A program made the position numbers and the translations under genes. Positions 32,640 through 39,165 of a stretch of DNA of 64,000 nt are shown piece after piece. The stretch is taken from assembly GCA_034422115.1 (NCBI GenBank), contig DAOUJW010000026.1:1-64000 (forward strand), given 5' to 3'. The notes beneath the pieces were generated by a model. It worked only from the letters and a program-made list of their open reading frames with translations. It ran no database searches and had not been told where the DNA came from. The stretch comes from DAOUJW01 sp034422115 (GTDB lineage Bacteria; Chloroflexota; Dehalococcoidia; Lucifugimonadales; UBA2985). How positions within the stretch are numbered: position 1 is the stretch's first letter; each line of letters starts with the position of its first letter.

Positions 32640-33692
32640 CTAACGCCGGATTATCGAGTTGCCGTCCCTTGACCACCGGGCGTTGAGGTACTCGCTTGCG
32701 TCCAGCAGGCGTTGCAGCGTCTTGTAGGGCGACCCCTTGAGGTTCTGGACGCCAAGGGCCTGGGCAGCATCGGAAGCCGCCCGCTGGCCCGGAAGACGCC
32801 CTCCGGGTTCGCCGGCCCTCACCTGCCAGATGTCATCGATCCTGGCCCACACCTCCGAGTCCACCGGATCTTCCGCCTGGGTAGCCTGGTCTGCAGTGGC
32901 TTGTCTCTCCCCTCTCCGGCGTGTACTCTTGACCTCCTTTGGCGCGGGCTCAGATGCCTGGCCTGAAGCCGCCTGGTCGGCCAGCTCAACCGATACGTCG
33001 CCCACACCGTTGGGACGGGTGACCTTTACCTCCGGCGATGCCTCCAGGTACTTGGTGAAGGTGGAGAAGCCGGGGCGAAAAGTGAAACCGGGTTCCATTC
33101 GTTGCAGCGTCTGGTGAAGCCTGCTGCCCATAGCCTTGCCGTGCTCGTCCATTGTGGCTTTCACCGCGCGCGTCAGGAGGTCGTTGGCGGGCTGCTGCTT
33201 CTTGGGAGGCCTCCCTCTCCTTGGGGCGCGCTTGGGTTGGGTCTGGTCGTCGTCCAGGTACAGGTAGCGGTCGCAGGAGATGACCAGGGTGCGGGAGGCC
33301 GCGTCCTGCCGCCCTGCCCCGATCACCGTCTTGCCGGAGGCCCGGAGCTTTCGAACGAGGGGCGCGAAGTCGCTGTCGGAGGAGACGATGACAAAGGTGT
33401 CTACTGGGGACTGGTAAGACAGCTCAACGGCGTCGATGACCAGGCTGATGTCGCTGGAGTTCTTCCCCGCTGCCGCGGAGGGTGGTCGGTGAATCTGCTC
33501 TATGCCAAGCTGGAGAAGCTGATCTCCCGCCGCCCTGTTGCGGCTGTTGGCCCAGTCAGCGTAGGCCCTCTTCACTGTGATGCGGCCAATGTCCGACACC
33601 TGGTCGAACAGCCACTGCATGGAGCTTAGCCCCGTGTTCTCAAAGTCTATCAGCACGGCGATTTGCCGGTCGGTTGTCAGTGTTGTAGTCAT
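32640..33692 (-). CDS. NYN-domain ribonuclease-like protein with OST-HTH/LOTUS domain
   Basis: 350 residues. The N-terminal 150 form a NYN (PIN-like) domain: AVLIDFENTGLSSMQWLF, then SDISLVIDAVEL and FVIVSSDSDFAPLVRKL, with spaced Asp residues expected to bind a metal. A basic linker (RAPRRGRPPKKQQ) leads to a likely OST-HTH/LOTUS RNA-binding domain (LLTRAVKATMDEHGKAMGS to YLEASPEVKV). The C-terminal 70 residues look like another small helical module (KGSPYKTLQRLLDASEYL). Probably acts on RNA. Stands alone on the minus strand. Confidence 0.78.
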   Translation of the reverse strand: MTTTLTTDRQIAVLIDFENTGLSSMQWLFDQVSDIGRITVKRAYADWANSRNRAAGDQLLQLGIEQIHRPPSAAAGKNSSDISLVIDAVELSYQSPVDTFVIVSSDSDFAPLVRKLRASGKTVIGAGRQDAASRTLVISCDRYLYLDDDQTQPKRAPRRGRPPKKQQPANDLLTRAVKATMDEHGKAMGSRLHQTLQRMEPGFTFRPGFSTFTKYLEASPEVKVTRPNGVGDVSVELADQAASGQASEPAPKEVKSTRRRGERQATADQATQAEDPVDSEVWARIDDIWQVRAGEPGGRLPGQRAASDAAQALGVQNLKGSPYKTLQRLLDASEYLNARWSRDGNSIIRR

Positions 33693-33746
33693 TTCACGAA
33701 TTCAAGCGGGCCGCCGCCCGCAACCTCCTTGGTATTGGGTCTTACG

Positions 33747-34319
33747 CTAGTTTATCGACAGAAGCTCTATTTCAAAGGTCAGGGCTTGCCCCGCCAGCCT
33801 GTGATTCGCGTCCACCGTGAACGTGTCCTCCGTCACCTCCGTAATGGTACCGGGAAAGCCGTTTTCAAAGACCACGGGGTCACCGACCTCCAGTCCGTCC
33901 GGCAGAGTGCCTATCGGGAACTCAAGGACCCAGTCGTCGCGGTACTCGCCATAGGCCTCCGCCGGCTCCAGGCGCACCTTGATGCTCTCCCCGACCGAAA
34001 TCCGCCGCACGGCGTCGTCGAACCCTGCTATCACCTGCCCTGTGCCTACCACGAAGGTGAAGGGATCCCGCTCCCTGGACGAATCGAAGACCTCGCCGTT
34101 GTCCAGGGTGCCGTGGTAGTGGACCTCCACCGTGTCGTTGTCTGTGGGCATTCGCGGCTCTGTTGTAGAGGGTGTGGACATGGTTTCCGCAGTGGGCGTG
34201 GGGGCTTCTGTGGGAGTGGGCGTTGGCTCCGGCGTTGCGGTGGGTTCCGGCTCCGAGCAGGACGCGATGAATATCGCCACCAGCAGGATGGACAGGGTTG
34301 CGGCCAGTCGATTCAGCAC
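33747..34319 (-). CDS. FKBP-type peptidyl-prolyl isomerase, lipoprotein
   Basis: 190 residues from a GTG. The N-terminus has a hydrophobic stretch and lipobox FIASC, so the Cys near residue 21 should be lipidated. A Pro/Thr-rich linker (about residues 23-58) follows. The SlyD-like FKBP domain is seen as VEVHYHGTLDNGEVFDSS, VGTGQVIAGFDDAV and DANHRLAGQALTFEIELL. It would catalyse proline isomerisation of exported proteins. A TATAAT five bases before the GTG suggests a leaderless message. Confidence 0.88.
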   Translation of the reverse strand: MLNRLAATLSILLVAIFIASCSEPEPTATPEPTPTPTEAPTPTAETMSTPSTTEPRMPTDNDTVEVHYHGTLDNGEVFDSSRERDPFTFVVGTGQVIAGFDDAVRRISVGESIKVRLEPAEAYGEYRDDWVLEFPIGTLPDGLEVGDPVVFENGFPGTITEVTEDTFTVDANHRLAGQALTFEIELLSIN

Positions 34320-34324
34320 ACCCC

Positions 34325-34330
34325 ATTATA
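34325..34330 (-). promoter_or_regulatory. -10 box of the FKBP gene, positioned for a leaderless mRNA
   Basis: Perfect TATAAT on the minus strand with only five bases between it and the GTG start at 34319. Transcription starting 5-7 bases after the -10 would begin at or inside the start codon. No Shine-Dalgarno sequence can fit. Confidence 0.45.
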
Positions 34331-34511
34331 GCGTGTTCAACGCACAAGGCAACAAGGCGAGCGTGAATTGCAACCAGCCCCCCTGCGTGTTAACATAGGG
34401 ACGCTTGGCAAATCTCCGTCCTCGTTAGCTAAATCCCGGAGAAATTTGCGAATCACGGCGATAAATCCCGCCGTAACGTCGACAACCTATCATCGTTCAG
34501 GAGGTGAAATC

Positions 34512-35297
34512 GTGGAGCTTCAGGACGTTCTCTATGAGGTACAGGACGGCGTTGGCATCATCACCATGAACCGCCCGGAGAGGCTCAACGCCTCCAGCAG
34601 CAACATGACCCAGGGGATGATACACATTCTGGAGAACCTGACCCCTGACGTGCGGGCCATTGTCCTCACGGGCGCGGGGCGCGCCTTCTCCGCCGGCGGC
34701 GACGTCAAGGGCATGAACGAGAGCCTCAACGACCCGGACTCAAGGCCCGCGTGGAGGCGCAGCCACCCGGAGGACGTGGTGTCTGTGGCCTTCTGGAACT
34801 GCGACCGCCCCATCATCGCGGCCGTCAACGGGCACTCCGTCGGGATTGGCCTCTCCTACGCCTGCATGTGCGACATCAGGATCGCCTCGGACAAGGCCCA
34901 GTTCGGGGCGTTGTGGATACGCCGGGGCTACATGCCGGACGGCGGCGGCACCTTCTTCCTGCCATTCATCCTTGGCGCGCCCAAGGCCCTGGAGATGATC
35001 TGGACAGGGGACATCATCGACGCCGAGGAAGCCTACCGCATAGGGCTTGTGAACAGGGTTGTCCCCCACGATGACCTCATGCCGACGGCCGTGGAGTTCG
35101 CAAAGCGACTCGCCAACGGGCCGACCATCGCTATGGGCATGGGCAAGCGGGCTGTTTACAAGCCCCGGATACAGGCGCTCCAGGAGGCCCAGGAGTTCGA
35201 GTCCTACGGCCAGGCGATGCTCCGCAACACGGAGGACCACGCCGAGGGCGTGAGGGCCTTCGTCGAGAAGAGGCCGGCCCAGTACAGGGGCCGCTAA
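34512..35297 (+). CDS. enoyl-CoA hydratase/isomerase family protein, PaaG-like
   Basis: 261 residues of crotonase fold, GTG start with an excellent AGGAGGTGA. Oxyanion-hole segments are GAGRAFSAGGDVKGM and AAVNGHSVGIGLSYACM. The catalytic region reads RRGYMPDGGGTFFLP, where a PaaG-type isomerase Asp replaces the hydratase Glu. This suggests double-bond or ring-oxepin isomerisation rather than hydration. No paa genes are nearby, so the substrate is open. The following SMP-30 gene is 15 bases downstream. Confidence 0.82.
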   Translation: MELQDVLYEVQDGVGIITMNRPERLNASSSNMTQGMIHILENLTPDVRAIVLTGAGRAFSAGGDVKGMNESLNDPDSRPAWRRSHPEDVVSVAFWNCDRPIIAAVNGHSVGIGLSYACMCDIRIASDKAQFGALWIRRGYMPDGGGTFFLPFILGAPKALEMIWTGDIIDAEEAYRIGLVNRVVPHDDLMPTAVEFAKRLANGPTIAMGMGKRAVYKPRIQALQEAQEFESYGQAMLRNTEDHAEGVRAFVEKRPAQYRGR

Positions 35298-35312
35298 AGC
35301 AGGAGGTGGGCT

Positions 35313-36194
35313 ATACCGCTGGAAGCGCTGACTGACGGACTCCAGTTTCCCGAAGGCCCGGTGTGGGTGTCGGACGGCACGCTGTACGTCACGGAAACGG
35401 GCGGCGGTCGCATCACCGCCATATCGCCCGACGGCTCCAGGCGCACTTTCGCCGAGACGGGCGGCTCGCCCAACGGCGCGGCCCTGGGGCCGGGCGGACT
35501 CATGTACGTTGCCAACAACGGCGGCGAGGAGCCGGGGTACATACAGCGAATTGACGCGGACGGCCGCGTGGAGACCCTCTACGACGACTGCGACGGGCAG
35601 CCGTTCCACGGCCCCAACGACCTGATCTTCGACGCCCACGGCGGCTTCTACTTCACGGACCCGGCCTACGCAACCCGGGAGGGTGTGCAGAACGGCCACG
35701 TCTACTACGGCCTAGCGGACGGCACAGGGGTCAAGCGGCTCCAGTACTACTTCTACTTCCCCAACGGCATCGCCCTCAGCGCGGACGGCTCAACCCTGTA
35801 CGTGAACGAGTCCCTGACCAGCCGCATCTGGGCCGTCCCCATCGAAAGCCCCGGCGTCCTGGCCCAGGTGGACGCGGGCGCCCGCGCCTATGCCCCTAGA
35901 GGCGGGTGGCCCAACAACGCGCTGCTGACGACGGTGCCGCAGCCGGCTCAGCCGGACGGCCTGTGCCTGGACGAGGCGGGCAACCTGCTGATCGCCGCCC
36001 ACGGCTCCGGGTGCGTCTCGGTGCACGCGCCGGATGGGACGCCACTCTCACGCATAGAGGTTGACGACGAGAGGGTGACCAACTGCTGCTTCGGCGGAGA
36101 GGACTTTCAGACGCTGTACATAACCCTGTCCGGCGTGGGCCACGTCGTCACCACGCGCTGGGAGAGGCCGGGACTCAAGCTGAACTGGCAATAG
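35313..36194 (+). CDS. SMP-30/gluconolactonase-like beta-propeller protein
   Basis: About 293 residues of the SMP-30/gluconolaconase (SGL) six-bladed propeller. LQFPEGPVWVSDGTLYVTE is the standard first blade. FHGPNDLIFDAHGGFYFTDP holds metal-binding Asn/Asp, and FPNGIALSADGSTLYVNES is a typical later blade. It probably hydrolyses a lactone. Homology begins upstream of the first GTG (35361). The best Shine-Dalgarno (AGGAGGTG, 35301) points at an ATA codon at 35313; a CTG at 35319 is the alternative. Same operon as the isomerase. Confidence 0.82.
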   Translation: MPLEALTDGLQFPEGPVWVSDGTLYVTETGGGRITAISPDGSRRTFAETGGSPNGAALGPGGLMYVANNGGEEPGYIQRIDADGRVETLYDDCDGQPFHGPNDLIFDAHGGFYFTDPAYATREGVQNGHVYYGLADGTGVKRLQYYFYFPNGIALSADGSTLYVNESLTSRIWAVPIESPGVLAQVDAGARAYAPRGGWPNNALLTTVPQPAQPDGLCLDEAGNLLIAAHGSGCVSVHAPDGTPLSRIEVDDERVTNCCFGGEDFQTLYITLSGVGHVVTTRWERPGLKLNWQ

Positions 36195-36240
36195 CCTGGG
36201 GTGCAATAAGACCCGTCAATGAGTTACAATCCAGCCATAC

Positions 36241-36316
36241 GCGCCCGTAGCTCAGTGGATAGAGCATCGGTCTTCGGAACCGAGGGTCGGGGGTTCGAAT
36301 CCCTCCGGGCGTGCCA
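36241..36316 (+). tRNA. tRNA-Arg (TCG)
   Basis: GCGCCCG pairs with CGGGCGT (first pair G-U). D arm GCTC...GAGC. The anticodon stem is TCGGT/ACCGA with loop CTTCGGA, giving anticodon TCG. T arm GGGGG-TTCGAAT-CCCTC. Discriminator G and encoded CCA (36314-36316). Confidence 0.95.
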
Positions 36317-36355
36317 TAAACAGGCGAATCTCATACCTGCCATATAGGAGGAGAC

Positions 36356-36868
36356 ATGGGCGAGAAGCTGCAACAGGGAGACAGGTTCCCTTCCCTCACG
36401 CTCAAACTGGTGAGCGGCGAGACCGTGACCATTCCCGACCAGATGCCAAGCCGGTACGTGGCGCTGCTCTTCTACCGGGGCCACTGGTGAAGCTACTGCC
36501 AGCGGCAGTTGGCCGCATGGGAGCAGAACAGGGCTGAGCTTGAGGAGCTTGGCGCAACCGTCTACGCCGTCAGCACCGGCACGCTTGAGGAGTCGCAGGA
36601 GGTAGCCGATAGAGGGCTGACCTTCCCCGTGGCCTACGGCGCAACCCGCGAGGACGCCGACAAGATAGGCGCATGGTGGGACGAGAACCGGGGCGGCTAC
36701 ATTCAGCCTGCGGAGTTCATACTGGGACGCGGCGGCGTTGTGCTTGGCTCCGTGTACGCCTCCGGCCCGGTGGGCCGTATGGGAGCGGACGAAGCCATGA
36801 GGCTCATCACCAGCCGCGAGCAGCGTCGCCGTGAGCAGGAGCAGGCAGAGGCCACGGCCGCGCGGTAG
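36356..36868 (+). CDS. peroxiredoxin-like (AhpC/TSA) selenoprotein, in-frame UGA read as selenocysteine
   Basis: A 170-codon frame from an ATG with AGGAGG seven bases upstream to TAG, interrupted only by TGA at 36488-36490 (codon 45). Flanking residues continue one protein across it: LLFYRGHW before, SYCQRQLAAWEQNRAELEEL after. The family consensus here is FYRGHWCPYCRRQL, so the TGA replaces the first Cys of CxxC, giving UxxC. A hairpin fitting the bacterial SECIS description begins 12 bases after the TGA. Peroxiredoxin-like proteins reduce peroxides or act in thiol redox; selenocysteine would be the attacking residue. DegV and other genes here end in TGA, so reassignment is unlikely. The alternative is a nonsense mutation. 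It lies 40 bases after tRNA-Arg. No sel genes are in the window. Confidence 0.8.
36502..36516 (+). promoter_or_regulatory. candidate bacterial SECIS hairpin
   Basis: Five-pair stem GCGGC/GCCGC closing a five-base loop AGTTG. The loop starts 17 bases after the UGA and has G in its second position. Published bacterial SECIS descriptions, as I recall them, give a UGA-to-loop distance of about 16-37 bases, a stem of at least four pairs, and a G within the first two loop bases. All are met. Confidence 0.6.
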
Positions 36869-36897
36869 GGTTGGAAATCGTGAACAATATCGACGGG

Positions 36898-36981
36898 GTA
36901 CACCCCCTCTCTGACTCTCCCCCTGCAGGGGGAGAGAAGTCCCTTCCCCCGGAACGGGGGAAGGTTAGGATGGGGGGATCG
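36898..36981. repeat. CT/GA-rich palindromic intergenic repeat
   Basis: Contains CTCCCCCTGCAGGGGGAG and CTTCCCCCGGAACGGGGGAAG, two strong hairpins in tandem, between the selenoprotein-like gene and the oxidoreductase. Distinct from the other repeat families and the only copy in the window. Confidence 0.55.
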
Positions 36982-37031
36982 ACTCGGCATTGTCCGGCAA
37001 CCTGTCCATTGACTATACCGAGGACAGAAGT

Positions 37032-38138
37032 ATGAGCCATAGACCCATACGCATCGGCGTCATTGGCGTGGGCTTTGGCGCCACGGTCCAGATACCCGGC
37101 TTCCAGTCGGAGGGCGCGGAGGTCACGGCGGTGTGCGCGAGACGGGAGGAGCGTGCGCAGGAGGCTGCGGATCGCTTCGGCATTCCCCACGCATTCACGG
37201 ACTACGAGGAGATGGTGAAGGCGGACTTCGTGGACGCCGTGAGCGTTGTCAGCCCCGTGCACCTGCACCATCCCATGACTATGGCCGCCCTGAACGCCGG
37301 CAAGCACGTCCTCTGCGAGAAGCCCTTTGCCCTTGACCAGGGCCAAGCGCGGGAGATGTGGCAAAAGGCAAAAGAGACGGGCGTTACGACAATGATTACC
37401 CACGAGTTCCGCTTTGCGTCCGGCAGGATGCGGGTGAAGGAGCTACTGGATGAGGGCTACCTCGGCGCGCTGAACATGGCCCTGGTAAAGCTGGCCAACG
37501 GCCCGCCGCGAGGCTTCCGGCCTCGTCCCATGACCGAACGGGACGACGCCGCGCTTGGCGGCGGCTTCCTGGGGGCGCTGGGCTCCCACTACATCGACTG
37601 CCTGCGCCACTGGTTCGGGGAGGTGACGTCGGCCTCCGGCCAGGCGTTCACACACTTCCCGGAGCGCACCGACCCATCCGGCAGCGTTGTCCAGTCCACC
37701 GCGGACGACACCTTCAACTTCACCCTGACCTTTGAGAGCGGCGGGTGGGCCAACATGACGGGCACCAACATCGCATCCTTCGGGCCTGGAGGCAGCATCG
37801 AGCTATACGGGCGTGACGGAACGCTGGTCACGCCCCATGCGGGCAACGGCTACAACCCGCCGCCCCACGGCACGGTGCTGGGGGCCAGGCACGGGGACGA
37901 AGCCCTGTCGCAGCTGCCCATACCGGAGCGTCTGGAGCCCTTCGCCGACGACCGGGACGACCGGCTTATGCCCTTCCGCCTGCTGGTCCGGGAGTTCTTC
38001 CGCGGCATTCGCGAGGGCGCGTCGCCCGCGCCCAACTTCTACGACGGCTATCGCTGCCAGCAGGTGCTGGACGCCGTCCGGGAGTCGTCGGCATCGGGGC
38101 GCGTCGTGCACATCCCTCCTGAGGATGACAAGCCTTGA
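37032..38138 (+). CDS. Gfo/Idh/MocA family oxidoreductase
   Basis: 368 residues from the ATG at 37032. The N-terminal Rossmann domain has IRIGVIGVGFGATVQIPG, and the family motif HVLCEKPFALDQ (EKP) follows. The C-terminal alpha/beta domain contains GGGFLGALGSHYIDCLRHWFGE, with the likely catalytic His region GSHYID. NAD(P)-dependent oxidation of a sugar, inositol or similar is expected; substrate unknown. The next gene, a metallo-beta-lactamase protein, begins 16 bases downstream, so they form an operon. Confidence 0.87.
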   Translation: MSHRPIRIGVIGVGFGATVQIPGFQSEGAEVTAVCARREERAQEAADRFGIPHAFTDYEEMVKADFVDAVSVVSPVHLHHPMTMAALNAGKHVLCEKPFALDQGQAREMWQKAKETGVTTMITHEFRFASGRMRVKELLDEGYLGALNMALVKLANGPPRGFRPRPMTERDDAALGGGFLGALGSHYIDCLRHWFGEVTSASGQAFTHFPERTDPSGSVVQSTADDTFNFTLTFESGGWANMTGTNIASFGPGGSIELYGRDGTLVTPHAGNGYNPPPHGTVLGARHGDEALSQLPIPERLEPFADDRDDRLMPFRLLVREFFRGIREGASPAPNFYDGYRCQQVLDAVRESSASGRVVHIPPEDDKP

Positions 38139-38154
38139 AGAAAGGAACGCTGGC

Positions 38155-38976
38155 ATGGAGATAACTCCTGGGATCCATCGCATAGAGAACGTAACCGGGA
38201 GCAACGCCGTCCTGCTGGTGGACGAGCAGATGGCCGTGGTGGACACGGGAATCTCCGGGAACGGGGACGCCATTGTCGACTACATCAGGAAGATAGGGCG
38301 AAGTCCCGGCGACTTGCGCTGGATTCTCGTCACCCACTTCCACTTCGACCACTCAGGCAGCGCCGCGGAGCTTCAGGAGTTGACCGGCGCGGATGTGGTG
38401 GCCCACAAGAACGAGACCGAGCCCGGACCCGACGGCAAGCTGCTCCTCATCAAAGGGGATGAAGGCGAGGCGCCGCCTATCTGGTACCGATGGGCGCAGC
38501 GAGGCGTGGGCCGCACCAGGGTCCGGAGGGAGTTCCACGACACCTTTGTTGATACGACCCTGGATGATGGTGACGTGCTCCCTATACTCGGCGGTATGCG
38601 CATCATCCATACGCCGGGCCACACGCCGGGCAGCATCTGCCCCATACTGGAAGGAGAGGAGGGGCCGCAGGTGCTCTTCCTGGGAGACTCCGTGCTCAAC
38701 AACATCGACAGGCTTAGCCGGCCGCTCATGTGGGACCGCCGCAAGCGTCGCACCCTGGACGCCTCCCTTCACATGCTGAGGGAGCTTGAGGCGGAGGTGG
38801 CGTGCTTCGGCCACGGGCCTCCCCTGACCGAGGAGGTCATGGAGAGCGTGCGCGGCCTCACCAACCGCCCCTACGACCTGCCCACCTGGCGCATAGCCCT
38901 GAAGAACTGGGGCACCCTTCGCAGGTGGCGGGCCAGCACCAGGGGCAAGGGCCACTGGGGCGCCAGCAAGCGGTAG
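38155..38976 (+). CDS. metallo-beta-lactamase-fold hydrolase, glyoxalase II-like
   Basis: 273 residues. MEITPGIHRIENVTGSNAVL, then VTHFHFDHSGSAAEL (HxHxDH), HTPGHTPGSICPIL and LFLGDSVLNN place the metal ligands of the fold. Resembles glyoxalase II-like hydrolases. Start at ATG 38155 with AAGGA upstream; the long open frame back to 37813 is antisense shadow of the oxidoreductase. Ends with a basic tail (RRWRASTRGKGHWGASKR). Substrate unknown. Confidence 0.83.
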   Translation: MEITPGIHRIENVTGSNAVLLVDEQMAVVDTGISGNGDAIVDYIRKIGRSPGDLRWILVTHFHFDHSGSAAELQELTGADVVAHKNETEPGPDGKLLLIKGDEGEAPPIWYRWAQRGVGRTRVRREFHDTFVDTTLDDGDVLPILGGMRIIHTPGHTPGSICPILEGEEGPQVLFLGDSVLNNIDRLSRPLMWDRRKRRTLDASLHMLRELEAEVACFGHGPPLTEEVMESVRGLTNRPYDLPTWRIALKNWGTLRRWRASTRGKGHWGASKR

Positions 38977-39006
38977 TCCTGCTGCGCCTTGGTTGTGGCA
39001 AAATGT

Positions 39007-39130
39007 ACCGCTCACACTGAGCTTGTCGAAGTGAGTGAGCGGTGTGCTGCGCCTGACCAACCCATGCGTAGGCGAGGGTCTACGGTGTGGATGCTAGTGA
39101 CACTGGATTCCTGCGAAGGCAGGAATGGTT
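39007..39130. repeat. family A repeat followed by a family B hairpin
   Basis: 39007-39044 is a short family A copy (ACCGCTCACACTGAGCTTGT to GAGCGGT). 39106-39127 is GGATTCCTGCGAAGGCAGGA plus AT, a family B hairpin. They fill the space between convergent genes; no terminator with a clear T-run is seen. Confidence 0.6.
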
Positions 39131-39165
39131 GGGCGTGGGCGGCCTCGCGCTTGCCGCCGTGGAGT

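Noticed and set aside
36488..36490. Reading UGA as tryptophan or a general code change
   Set aside because: Several confident genes end in TGA (for example DegV at 28168 and mraZ), and Trp is encoded by TGG throughout, so UGA is a normal stop.
36509..36868. A separate 119-residue protein starting at the ATG at 36509
   Set aside because: The conserved peroxiredoxin N-terminal strand lies upstream in the same frame with a strong ribosome site; the internal ATG has none.
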